Source of the DNA: Trichosporon coremiiforme
Taxonomy: Eukaryota; Basidiomycota; Tremellomycetes; Trichosporonales; Trichosporonaceae
DNA: 64,000 nucleotides
Assembly: GCA_039545355.1 (NCBI GenBank)
Contig: BCJJ01000008.1
Location: 1,227,004 to 1,291,003 of the forward strand
Direction: 5' to 3'
Of the stretch, positions 1 to 10,513 are shown piece after piece (positions within the stretch are counted from its first letter, which is position 1; each line of letters begins with the position of its first letter). Both the position numbers and the translations under genes were made by a program. The notes beneath the pieces are model-generated. The model worked only from the letters and a program-made list of their open reading frames with translations. It did no database searches and was not told the origin of the DNA.

Positions 1-1198
1 GCCGCCCTGCCTGATGAGGACCTTGAAGAACTCGTACGAGAGCCACGAGATGGCCGTCGACGGCGCAACCGTCAGCACACGCGGGAGCATGCCGCGCTTC
101 AGGCCCCGCCAGCCGTCGCGCTCGACGATGATCTTGAGCGCCTCGCCCATGCCCCGCGCGTTCCTTATCCGCTCGTCCGTCGACGAGCCGCGCGTCTGTA
201 ACAGCGTCTTGGCGACGTCGAGCGGTGTCGTGACAGCCGCAGCGAGACCGCCCGCAATGCCACCGGCGACAACGTGCGTCACCGGGCTGTACGCGCCAGA
301 CGGGTTGATGAACGACTTGAGCGACTCGTACGCACTGAACTGCACAGCCGTGAACGGCACCGACATCGTGAGCGTCGTCGGGTAAGAGACGTAGAACGCG
401 CCGATACCCTCGTTGCGGTACACCGTCGCCGCGCACTGTGCCACGCTCTTGTAGGGCGATCCCCGGAGCTGCATGCGCTGCTTGATGACTGGGGTCAGCT
501 AATGTCGTCGGAATGCAAGCCTACCATCAAAAGGGTTCATCAGAGCGTCGCTGGTGATGGTAGCACTGGCACCGGCCAGCGCTGTTCCTCCGACTCCACG
601 GAATCCGTCCTGGTGACCTCCGGCGATGTCACGCACAAACTCGTACATTCCGAAGTGGGCGGCGTGCGCGGGTCCGGCTCCGAGAATGACAGACGCGACA
701 CCACGCCACAGCGACTTGATACCTTCTCCGACACGGACGGAACGGAAGTGCTCCGAGAACGTCGTCAGCGGTGCTCGCACCGCGGCGCCGACAGAGGCGG
801 CGCTACCGCCGACAGGAGCCGGGGCGAGGACCTGCATGCGGGTCTGGACGTCAGCTGGACGGACTGGCTCTCGCAGCTCACCTTGATCGAGTCGACGGGG
901 AAGATGGCGGCGTGCTCGGAGATACCAGCCTGAAAAAAAGTTAGCAACGCGCAGCTAGCATAGACAGCTGGCACTAGTTGAGCGCCGAGCCCGATCGAGA
1001 CATCGATCCAGCAATACTAACCATAGCGCCGGCAGCCATGTTGACGCCCCATCCATAGCCAGAGGGAAGAGCCTCGTACTCGTGCTCGTCATCCTCGTAG
1101 TCGACAAAGTCCTTGCCGACCTTGCGCTCGACCTGGTCGACGTGCGCGCCGTGCGGCGACATGTGGAGGCGGCCCGACGAGCCAGACGAGTCGCCCAT
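1..1198 (-). CDS. MRS4: Mitoferrin-type mitochondrial iron carrier (C-terminus cut by window edge)
   Basis: Mitochondrial carrier (SLC25) family, best fit mitoferrin (Mrs3/Mrs4), which imports iron across the inner membrane for haem and Fe-S synthesis. Exons are 1198-1022, 929-882, 843-525 and 488-1, joined in phase across introns of 92, 38 and 36 nt; about 344 residues are visible and the stop lies outside. Carrier signatures appear three times: PVDSIKTRMQ after the first splice, NPFDVIKQRMQ across the third, and TTPLDVAKTLLQTRG near the edge. The AGISEH...PVDSIK start of repeat one is typical of mitoferrins. Start choice: an ATG at 1228 is in frame, but it sits inside a CTAAC...CAG acceptor context at 1223, so the ATG at 1198 is preferred. 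The N-terminal 60 residues are acidic and not conserved. The identity as iron carrier is family inference. Confidence 0.85.
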
Positions 1199-2502
1199 GT
1201 GGTCGAGTGGTTGGAAACGAGCCTGCATTGGTGGTTAGAACCGCGGTGGAAAACAACGGATCGGGGGTGCGAGTGATGGAAAGGGTGGAGCGGCGATGAG
1301 AAAGGGTTATCAGATAGAGAGGAGAGGGTGTGTGTCGTGGCTGGGCCGGATGGGATAAACTGGGTAAAAGACAGGACAAGAGCCGACAAGTCCGAGCGTC
1401 GATGGAGTTTTGTACGCTTGAAACTTGGGTAGCCAGGAGTGATAGGAGTGGTAGATTCGCGGCATATAGCTCGAAGGTTGGGGTTAGGGTGCCGAGGCCG
1501 AGCCTTGTTGGTGGCCGGTACTGGGTGCTTGGGCACGGGACGTGGTCGGCCGACGGGAAATGAGGATGTCTTGGTGACTCACTGAAACGTTCTTTTGCGG
1601 GAGGGGAAAGGAACGTGAAGAGGCGATCTCACGAACCGGACAGGCGCAAACGGAGAGACTGGCGATGCAGTAGAATCGGAGACCGAAGATAAGGGTGACG
1701 GGATGGGGTTGAGGGCGGAGTAGAGGGATGTGGGGTCTCGAGGGCGGAGAGAGACTTTTGGTGAGGTGTAGCACTCGTCAGTTGTCGTCGAGACTTTGTC
1801 GGGTGTGTTGAAGCGAAAAGGCGCACGGGGTGAGGCTCCGGACGGAAGCATTACAGCAAAACCTAATGGGACAAAGGTAATCGGATTAGGATTCATATTT
1901 CACCGGGCATTCCCCGCTAATCGGTGAGTATTATCTTTACTCTCGGCACTCTTCACAGTGCCAGCCTGCCAGCCTGCGAGGTCGCCACGCGGTAATATCA
2001 GCCCTCCTCGGGCATCTTGACCCGTTACTAATGCTCGACCTCTGCGCGATTAATGCTGCACTCAAATTCCGATATCACCGATGTCGTAACCCCCGCTTCG
2101 GACAACCCCTCCGGCCACTCTGTCCACTCTCTGTCCCCGATGCGCGCTTTTATCGTCTTGCTTCTTCCCATGCACTCACTACTCACTAGGCCACATGATA
2201 ACAGATCAGTTATCTGATACGGGCCCCCCTCGCCATCCGTGACACGCTGATGCGTTGACCTTAGTTTTTGGTTGTTGTCAACAATGGGCGGCGAGTGACG
2301 CACGCGACTGGCGCTAACTGCGCCTCGCTGGTGTCTCACCAACACAAGATCAGTCCAGTCCATGGGCCACACTGGGCCAGGTCGTGTGCGTTGAACGCGC
2401 AGCGCGCAACGCTCACTCATGCACATTATGTCTTCCTCGTTCGCACTCTCGCCGCTCTTGCATTGTTTGCTCACCTACTTATATACCTGTTGACATCTCA
2501 TC
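1199..2502. other. Divergent upstream region with probable 5' UTR intron
   Basis: Spacer between the mitoferrin gene (-) and the next gene (+). On the minus strand a good donor (GTGAGT, first base at 1582) and a branch-point/acceptor pair ending at 1223 would define a 360-nt intron in the mitoferrin leader. No coding region is supported; the open frames here lack conservation signals and mostly use non-ATG starts. Confidence 0.4.
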
Positions 2503-3807
2503 ATGACCGCAACCATGGCACCTGTGCGCTCGACCCGCTCTCGCCTCCCTCAACCCGTCTTCACCAGCACCGCGAACCGCATCCGCAAGAGACCTGGATC
2601 CCCCATGGCGGCCCCATCACCCACACGCCGATCAACATTCAGCATCCTCAGAGTGTTCACCGATACTCATGACAGGCGGCAGGATCACATTCCCCAGAAC
2701 AAGCGAGAGCTCTTCACCCGGCACGTCTTCCCTGTGTCGCACAATCCCCGCATGCCCCGCCCGCTCAAGGGAGACGACATCGATTACGCTGCGATGGCAT
2801 TCGCGCACCACGACCCCAAGCTCCGCATCCAGTACCATGCCGGTCTGCAGGCGCTGCTCTTCGAGCAGGCCGCGCGTATCGCCGAACGACCCTCCGCTCG
2901 TTCTTCCAAGGTCGCCGAGTCGCTGATCAGCAGGTACGATCGGGAGCTGAACGACCTGCGCGAGGTCATAGCGGATGTCCAAGCTGCCGTTCGGCAGATC
3001 GACGCCGAAGCTGCTAGAGCGCGGACGGGACAAGCCGATGATTTCGACTTGGAGGAAACCCTCTGCCGAGCGGCCTACTTACACCTTGCCTTAGCCGTCA
3101 ACAGCTTTTGCGAGGACAGCCGCAACTTTAAGGACATGTCGCCCAACTTCGCCTGGACAGGATGGCAGTGGGGCGACTTCGAGGGTGCCCCGACCGAGTG
3201 GGTTGGAGAGTTCCGCGGCAAGGCGCGCGGCGTGTGCCATTGGAAGCTGGACGTGACCGAGGAGGACATGGATGCACTCGTGCTCGCGGGGAAGGGGGAC
3301 GCCCCAGCAGGCGGCCACCCGCTGCACCCCGGCTTCTACGCCTCTCGCGTCCAGAAGGACCACCTGGACTGCACGGACGACCGTGTGACGGAGAACGCCG
3401 CCAAGGCGTGTGCCCTTGTGAGTTTGCCTGCAGTTGACGCTAACTCACAGGCCTGGTCTGACATGCACCGCCGCCGCTGCCGCTGGCATATGTTCTGCAA
3501 CGGCCGCACCGCGATCGTCACGTACCTCGCGCGCCCCGACACGCTGTTCGTCTCAGACGTAATCCGTCACGACGCCGGCGAGCGCGGCGAGGCACTCACG
3601 ATCACCCTCGCGCTGCTTGCGCTGTTAACCTTGCCCGTCGACCAGCGCCCGACGTGCACGTTCGGCAACGACGCGCTCAAGTACCACCCCAAGATCACCC
3701 GGCTCGCGCTGTGGGAGAGCGACCGCGAGCGCGGCGTCCAGCCTTCGCCCCCGACGCCGCGCGCGCGCTCCCCGTCCCCGCTCTCGTCCCCTGAGCGGGG
3801 CGCCTGA
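2503..3807 (+). CDS. Unidentified conserved-looking protein with short coiled coil
   Basis: I do not recognise this protein. The ATG at 2503 opens a frame to 3807. A stretch at 3418-3450 has all marks of a 33-nt intron (GTGAGT donor, GACGCTAAC branch point, CACAG acceptor) and is a multiple of three without a stop, so the frame reads through it; removing it gives 423 residues. The first 90 residues are basic and Ser/Pro-rich. Residues about 130-180 look helical and charged (RYDRELNDLREV...), followed by a Trp-rich compact region (WTGWQWGDFEG), a Cys/His-containing region (RRRCRWHMFCNGR) and a Ser/Pro-rich tail. This suggests a folded core with disordered ends. No enzyme motif or signal peptide is visible. 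It converges on the next gene with 175 bp between stops. Confidence 0.7.
   Translation: MTATMAPVRSTRSRLPQPVFTSTANRIRKRPGSPMAAPSPTRRSTFSILRVFTDTHDRRQDHIPQNKRELFTRHVFPVSHNPRMPRPLKGDDIDYAAMAFAHHDPKLRIQYHAGLQALLFEQAARIAERPSARSSKVAESLISRYDRELNDLREVIADVQAAVRQIDAEAARARTGQADDFDLEETLCRAAYLHLALAVNSFCEDSRNFKDMSPNFAWTGWQWGDFEGAPTEWVGEFRGKARGVCHWKLDVTEEDMDALVLAGKGDAPAGGHPLHPGFYASRVQKDHLDCTDDRVTENAAKACALVSLPAVDANSQAWSDMHRRRCRWHMFCNGRTAIVTYLARPDTLFVSDVIRHDAGERGEALTITLALLALLTLPVDQRPTCTFGNDALKYHPKITRLALWESDRERGVQPSPPTPRARSPSPLSSPERGA
3418..3450 (+). other. Probable 33-nt in-frame intron
   Basis: Donor GTGAGT, branch point GCTAAC and acceptor CACAG are all present in 33 nt. Skipping it joins ...KACAL to AWSDMH... 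without changing frame. Confidence 0.6.
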
Positions 3808-3982
3808 GGCGTTGTCACCACTGTAGTCAGTTTCTGTTGTGTCCCTTGTTGTTGTGATGTACCTCATGCCCTTCGGGCACTGTCTCCTCCTCTGTCCTCT
3901 CTGCTCTCGATATCCCGAGCCCGCCTGCGTCGAAAAAAGTACCATTATCTACATGACCTACGTGTTACAGAGCACAAACAAT

Positions 3983-4812
3983 CTACACAGTCTCGGGCTC
4001 GATAAGCTCGGGGTTCTCGAGGCGTTTCCTCCACTGTTCGAGCTCGGCGTCGAAATTGGCCTCGAGCTCGGCGTTGCTCTTCTCGAGCGCGTCGACCTTG
4101 GCCGCGAGCGTCTCCCCCGTGATCCCGATACCCGACCAGGGGTCCGTCACTGGTTCCGGCACGTCCTCTGTGCATGTCAGCGTGCTTCCTTTGCTACCAT
4201 CGCTCCCCTCGGTCGTCGCTCCGCTCCTCCCTCGGTGTACTCACGAACTCTCTCCGGCCCAAAGATCTCAGTCATGACTTCCTGCCTCGCCCTGAAGCGG
4301 GCCATGGCCAGCTCCCTCGGATCAAGTTCGTCCAGCATGTCGGCCCACGGTTCCGTCTCGTGCCCCGTAGCCGCGGCCGCGTTCCCCGCCTCCGTCTGCC
4401 TCACAGCCGGCACGGTCGGCGGTGCCATAGCGCCCTTGACATAATCCCCCTGTCCGCGGGGCAGGACGGGCGGGCGCCCTTTACGCGGCTTCGGACGCGC
4501 CTGCTGAGCCCCCTGGGCAGCTTGGGCTTGCGCATTAGCAGCGGCCACCGAGACGGCGTGCTGCTGCTGCTGCAGCTGCTGCTGGCGCATGGCTTGCGCC
4601 ATCGCGAGTTGTTGCTGGTGCACGTACTGCTGCTGCAGCATGTCCGACGGCGCACCGCCGGGAGGACCGCCGGGAGCACCGGGGGGCACCATGCCCGGAG
4701 GAGGAGCCATGCCGGGCGGCAGCTGCTGCATCATCGAGGGATGCATCATACCCGGGACCATGCCGGGGGGAGGCTGGAAGCCCGGGATCGCGTTCGCGGG
4801 GAACTGGTTCAT
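3983..4812 (-). CDS. Gln/Pro/Gly-rich nuclear protein with Ssr4-like C-terminal region
   Basis: Two exons, 4812-4245 and 4167-3983, with a 77-nt intron in phase (GTGAGT donor, CTGACATGCACAG end), give 250 residues. The first 75 residues are a low-complexity stretch of PPGMVP/MMQQ/GAPGGPPGG units, then a poly-Q-like helix (MRQQQLQQQQ) and an Ala/Gln run. After a basic linker comes a compact block, DMLDELDPRELAMARFRA...EVMTEIF, and a C-terminal coiled coil (LAAKVDALEKSNAELEANF). The order of block then coiled coil resembles the C-terminal part of Ssr4, a subunit of fungal SWI/SNF and RSC chromatin remodellers; I recall this resemblance and could not test it. The N-terminal Ssr4 domain is absent. 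It could instead be another Q-rich coactivator. Start ATG at 4812 is the only ATG at the head of the frame. Confidence 0.6.
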
Positions 4813-5309
4813 CGTGTTGGCGTGTCGTCGAGCCGCAGGCGAGACAGCGAATGCGGCGCGCTTTTAGGTCGTCGGTGATGAGGGGGAGAGGTGGATGCGC
4901 TCGGCGACGGAAGTGGACGGAGATTAGGACGTGGGTTTGTTGTTGATGCGCGCGCGTGTCGAAGTGAAGTGACAAGTGACTGGCGGAATGGCTCGCGCAG
5001 GAGGAGACATGGATGTCAGTGTGTCCACGTGATGGCGTTTAGGATGTCCGATTACAAACGATTAACAACAAACAAACAGGAGCTATCAGGGTCGGATTAG
5101 AGCGGGCGCTTCCGAATACTCGGGGTCGTATTAGAATAAATAGAAGGAGAGCTAGTAGAGAATTTGGTCCCGCTCCCCCGTGTCCATTCATCGTACCTAC
5201 GTCTGCGAGTCCTAGCCTGCGGTGACGCTCGCCGCCTGTATCAGCTGCGGTGATCGCGTATGAGCGTATGAGCCTATGAGCCTACCAGCGTCAAGGACTC
5301 GACTGCGCG
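4813..5309. other. Divergent intergenic region
   Basis: About 500 bp between two divergently transcribed genes. It includes an A-rich patch around 5055-5080 and short direct repeats (gagcgtatgagcctatgagcc) just upstream of the + strand gene. No gene, tRNA or clear TATA element seen. Confidence 0.4.
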
Positions 5310-7584
5310 ATGACGGCAACATCGACCTCCAACTCTCTTGCTTTTCGCCAGATCCTCGACAATTTCAACACCTCCCCCCCACCAGCAAGCCACCAGCACC
5401 ACCTCCCAGACCACCTCTACCTCGAGCCTCTCCAGCCCATTCATGAGCAGCCCCCCTCCTTGATCCCAAGACCCCGGCCCATGGACAGAATCGACAGAAT
5501 CGACCGTCCGCCTCTGCACCAGCGCGCAAGCAGCAGTGCGGGCCTGGGTGGTGCCTCGGCACACGCCGCCGGCTCCGGTCACGGCAACGGGCACTCCCGC
5601 ACTCCGACCGGGACATCAACTTCTCGCCCAAAAGTGAGTTCAGCGGTGTGACGGCGCTGACCATGCATAGGTGACGCGCCAACTGAGCAGCTCCAGCATG
5701 GCGTCGGCCGCGACAGGGGCGCCGCTGAAGGCGCGGGTCAACACGTCCTCGATCGTCTCGCTCGCGGACGTAGCGCAGCCAACGCTGCGGCGCAAGACGC
5801 CGTCGACGCTGTCCATGCGCTCCGACTCAAATACGCCAGCCCGCTCGCAGTCGCCGCTGCACGTGTCATCCTCGCGATCAGCCGTTGGCAGCTCGGGCAG
5901 CATTTCGCCCGACAAACCGACAGTGCGAGTGGCAAAAGTCTCCCCGTCAGCCAACCTGACGACCTCGGCTTCTGCACGATTACAGCGTGCAGCTTCGATG
6001 CGCTCGACTGGATCCCCAGCCTCGCCGAGTCCGGCCGGCACGCCCGGGTCTGGCACGCCGTCAGGGCCCAACACGCGGCGCAACTCGGCCCAGCCGTCGC
6101 GCGCACGGTCCCCGCCCGGCCCTGCCGCACCGTCGCAGCTCGGCAGCGCGTTTGGGTCCGCGATCGCGAGTCTTGGAGCTGGCAGCGCGCCGCGGCGCGC
6201 GTCGGATGACCCGCATGCACGCGTGCGCAGGCCCTCTGTCGGATCGGTCGCCGCTGTGATGACGGGCGACAGGCCAGTGCATGTCCGCAACGCGAGCGTC
6301 GTGTCTGTCGGCGGGAACGAGAAGAAAGCACCGCTCGAGAGCCGGCACAGCGCGCCTGCTCCGAAAGCCCCGCCATTGGAGAGCCGGCGCAGCGTGCCGA
6401 CTGCGCCCCCGCCGGAGAGCCGGCACAGCAGCCTGGCGGAAGTCACGCCCGACGACGTCAACGAGACGACGTCGCCGACCCGCTCACCACCGCCGCGGCA
6501 CCAGCGTCAGTCCTCCCTCCTAAGTCCCAGCACAATGGTGCCCGAAGTCCTGCCGAACCCGCCGCCACTCGAGACGACAGAGGAGGAGTACGCCGAGCCG
6601 TCGTCGAACCGCTCCTCGCCCGTCCGACCCGCGCGGCCGCTGGACCAGACGTCCCCCCACTTCCGACCCGTGTTCGCGTCCGCCTTCCCGCCCGCGTCAT
6701 GTCCGACGAGCCCGATCCCGCGCAACCTCCCCATCTCGCCTGAGAAGATTGGCCGCCGGCCGAGCAAGGCATGGATGCCCGCGCCGCCAAACTACGTCCC
6801 GACTCCCGGCAGTCCGAATCTGAAAACGGTCGCGCTGCCGACACTGACGCCGACGATGAGCCCGAATGAGGGACACCGCGAGCTCCACCCGTCTTTCAGG
6901 TTAGAGGGGAACCTGCAGCAGCTGTCGCTGCTGCACAACCACGAGGCGGCGCCCGCCGGCGACCCAGTCAGCCCAATGAGCGGGCCTCAGCTCCAGTCGC
7001 CGCCAGAAATCACCAGCGCCATCGACCTTGGTTCTCCCCTTACACCCTCCGCAATCACATCGAGCGCCAGCCCGGGTGGATCCGAGGACGACATCGAGAA
7101 AGCCAAGGTCAACCGCAAGATCGCCGACCTAGAAATCTCCAACTCGTCCCTGCTGTCCATCAACAAGACGCTCGAGAAGACCAAGGCGCTGCAGCGCGCC
7201 GAAATCGTGAAGCTCCGCCGCAGGTTGCGGGAGCAGGAACTCCCGCCGCTGAGAGATCCGGAGGGCGGGCTCGGCCTTGGCCTGACGCACCAGGACTCGG
7301 ACGAGGATGACGACCTGGGCAATCTGACGGATCCAGAGCTCGAGAGCAGGTGGGACCGCCTCATTGACATGGTGACTGTCATGCGCCGCGCGGGCGAGGA
7401 GGCCATAATGGCCAAGAAGAGCGGACGCGCTGTTCTGCCGTGGCTCGATCTCGACGGCGAAAAGACGGAGAGCGTCGCGGGATCCACGGCCGAGACGGTC
7501 GTCACTGAGGCAACGGAGCAGACCGAGACCGAGACGGAGGCTGGCACCGACGCGGGCACAGAGACTGGTACCGACAGGAGCTAG
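5310..7584 (+). CDS. Large Ser/Pro-rich protein with C-terminal coiled coil
   Basis: Exons 5310-5633 and 5671-7584 joined over a 37-nt intron (GTGAGT...CTGACCATGCATAG) give 745 residues. Residues 1-500 are disordered: Ser, Pro and Arg-rich with many SP/TP sites, typical of phosphorylated scaffold proteins. A three-fold repeat around residues 230-265 (ESRHSAPAPK / ESRRSVPTAP / ESRHSSLAEV) stands out. Residues about 575-620 form a coiled coil, KVNRKIADLEISNSSLLSIN followed by a basic helix; a very similar motif occurs in uncharacterised fungal proteins. After it comes an acidic stretch (DSDEDDDLGN), a helix with WDRLIDMVTVMRR, and a Glu/Thr-rich tail with TETETEAGT-like repeats. Function unknown; a cytoskeletal or cell-polarity scaffold is only a guess. 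The stop lies 115 bp from the stop of convergent COG4. Confidence 0.75.
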
Positions 7585-7699
7585 AATCTGGATAGAGCTC
7601 GCTTGTACTACCTTTCATGACCGTAATGACAACGAATGTACTACTACTACTCAATCTATGCTTCTAGCTGCTGCATACATTCTACCAATCTACTGGCGC

Positions 7700-10319
7700 T
7701 CACACGCGCAGCTCGAGCACCTGCTGAATCTCATTCTTGCTCAGCCTCCACGGCACGCCCACGTTATCGATGTCGGCGAGCTCGTCCTCGTCGAAGTTCA
7801 GAACGAGCGCGATCTGGTTCAGCCTCACCATCTTCTCCCTGACGACGTTCAAGCCAAAGCTCGTCTGGTTATTGAGGAAGTTGACAATGTTCTTGATATC
7901 CCTCTCGAACCGCACCGCGCCAAAGTCGGTGTACGTGAGGCCCATGGCGAGTTTCTCCCACGGCCGGGCCAGACTCTCGAGCAGGAGTCCAAACAAGGCT
8001 TGGAAATTGGCATCAGACAAGTACGCCTTGTACTCCTCGGTCAGGGATGTGAAGAGGCGGACGAACCGGCGGCGCACGACGTCGCGTTCCTCTGCGTCGG
8101 CAAAGCTGTCCTCGTCAAGCACGTATCGCACGTCCTTGTACACCTCGTCCAGGAGCTGTCTCACGCGCGGCCGGAGCACGTTCGCGAACAGCGCGTCCAG
8201 GCCCGCCTTGCACTTCAGCCTGAACTTGAGCGCGAGGTCGCCGAACAGTTCCAGCTCTTCCGTGACACGGGGCAGCTCAGATTCGTCCCAGACCGCTGGC
8301 GGCTGGGCGCGCCACTCAGACAGCAGCCTTTCGACGTAAGTCCCGCTCAGATCGAGGTCGTTCAGGTATATGATGACGGCTGTGCGCTGGTCCTTCTCCC
8401 TTCGCTCCTTCTCCGCCCTGTCATAGCTGACACCCTGGCCGGCCGCATACACTGCCTCCATCTTGCGGCTAAGGACGTCGACGTAGTCCCGCTCCAGGAC
8501 TTGGGCGACGCGCTGTCGCATCCGTGCCAGCGTGTCGAGCGATCCGGAAGATAACGCACGCGAAAGGACGCTCTTCACGAGGTAGAACGTGTCGTCGAGA
8601 ATGGACGACAGGTAGGGTTTGGAGCCGGCGTCGGCCTGGTCGAGCTTGTGCGCCTTCTCCACCGCCGTGCGGAGGTACCATTCCTCGAGCGGGAGATAAT
8701 ACGTCCGGAGCAGGTTCTCCATTGCCCTTTGGCTGAGCGAGGACGTGAGAATGCTCTCGTCGACGTCGGGCGTCTTCGCCTTGGCCCCCTCATCTCCACT
8801 GTCCTCGGCGCTGTCGGCCCCCTCAGTGGGCTGGGCGGGATCCGGAGAAGCCGCGTCGGGCTCCGCGTCCTCCCTCAACCGCGCAAAGATGAAACGGCGG
8901 AACAGCGCCCATCGTCCCCCAAGAGCTACCAGTTCGCCGAGGATCCTGTCGACGTCGCGCGCGTCTGGGCCTGAGTCCTCTTCCGGAATTGGCGTCGCCG
9001 CCGGCGTGACCCCGCCCTTGACACGCGGCGCGTAGCTCTGCAGCGCATTCGAGATGTTGCTCGTCGTGTTCGCCAGGTTGGCGAGACTCAGCTGGCCGGC
9101 AGTGGAGGCAAGACTGGGGAAGAGCGGCGGCAGGAGCGCGGGATTGCTGAGCAATGGGAAAGTGGAGCTCTCCGTGTCCGCGATGAGACGCCCGACGCGC
9201 CTCTCCTCCTCCCACCCCTCGACGAGACGCTGCACGACACGGTCGCTCTCCCGCACCAGCCGGGCCACGACTTTGCCCATACGCCCACGGCCATAGTACT
9301 TTGCGATGACGGGCTGATGCTGGTCGACGATGTGCGCGATTGCCTCGAGCAGACTCGTGAGTTGAGAAAGGTAATAGAGCGGCGAGGAGCGCTGGCCGTC
9401 CTTGTCCTTCCGGGCGCGGGACTGGACGAGCTCGACGACGAAATCGCCGTAGGCTGCGAGGCCCTCGTCCTCGGCGCCGATACCCGGCCACAGGCGGAAG
9501 TAGCGCGAGATCTCCTGCTCGTCTCGCCTGTCCGCGGCCAGTTCGAACTCGGCCCGGAACGTCGTCAGGAGTACTTGCCGCAACTCGTCGAGCTGTTGCG
9601 GTGGCGGGAGCGGAGACTCCGTCGTCGGCTGGGTGTCAGCTTCCCCATCAACACAGAAGATAGTTACTCACGACTACTGTCGCTGCGAAACCACCGTTCA
9701 GCACGTCGGGCCGCACGTCCATTGCCCTTCGGCACGCACGCGCGGCATTCTCCCAGTCATGCTTCTCGATGTATCCGCGCAGATTCGCGAGCGAGTTCTT
9801 CAGCTCCAGCACCTCGGTCACGACGTCGGCGGACTGACGGACACGGCCGATCTCCTCGTCCAGTCTGCGGACTTTGCCGCCCACACGCTCGGAGGTCTCA
9901 TACACCCTCGATACACGAGACACGAGGCCCTCGTTCTCCTGCCCGAGGACCGTCTCGTCAAAGTACTGTGCGCCGAAACCGTGCTGTCCTAACCCAGGCG
10001 AGCCGAGGCCGAGGGACTGCTGCGAGTCGCGCCGGAGAGCTGGCAGTGACCGAGAGGAAGACGAGCTGCCGACGCCATCGACCTGCGCGGACAGAGTGTC
10101 GATGTGTGGTGTCAATGACTGGAGACGCTGCAGCGCGCCGTCGACGCCGGCGCGGTCGCTGATCAGCGCGTTCAGCGCGAGTGTGACTTCTGCTTCTCGT
10201 CGCGTCAGGGCTGCCAGCTGCGCCGCGATCTCCGAGGGGTCCGTGATCGCCCGCGGGTCCAGCGGCGGAGGAGACCGCGGCGTACTCGGTATCGGGCTCG
10301 GCGTCGCGATCGCGCTCAT
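7700..10319 (-). CDS. COG4: Conserved oligomeric Golgi complex subunit 4
   Basis: COG4 is a subunit of the eight-part COG tether that captures retrograde vesicles within the Golgi and so keeps glycosylation enzymes in place. Exons 10319-9672 and 9628-7700 flank a 43-nt intron (GTGAGTAAC...GCTGACACCCAG) in phase 0, giving 858 residues, slightly longer than animal COG4. The first 40 residues are Pro/Ser-rich; residues about 40-215 hold the predicted coiled coils (LTRREAEVTLALNALISDR, RVRQSADVVTEVLELKNSL). The region from GYIEKHDWENAARACRRAMD through the YFRLWPGIG segment and the C-terminal FNFDEDELADIDN block match the family well. A longer frame upstream begins with GTG, not ATG, so the ATG at 10319 is the start. 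It shares a 194-bp divergent promoter with the dehydrogenase gene. Confidence 0.93.
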
Positions 10320-10513
10320 CGTCGTCGTCTTCGTCGGTGTCGGTGCGGATGACAGCGAAACAACGTCGATCGCGTGGCATGACGGTGGAGGTTGATCTAT
10401 GGTGGGCACCACCGTGGGAGACAACGCCTCCACTGTGGAGTCCCCGCGTCACCGTCCCCAAGTACCTTGTCGACACAACTGGGGCTCGTCACTCCGACAC
10501 AACGACAACGACA
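10320..10513. promoter_or_regulatory. Short bidirectional promoter between COG4 and the dehydrogenase
   Basis: Only 194 bp separate the two divergent start codons, so both core promoters must lie here or overlap the coding starts. It is rich in ACGA/CGAC motifs; no TATA box is apparent. Confidence 0.5.

Noticed and set aside
10337..10513. N-terminal extension of the dehydrogenase frame
   Set aside because: It begins with GTG and overlaps the shared promoter; the ATG at 10514 gives a normal family N-terminus.
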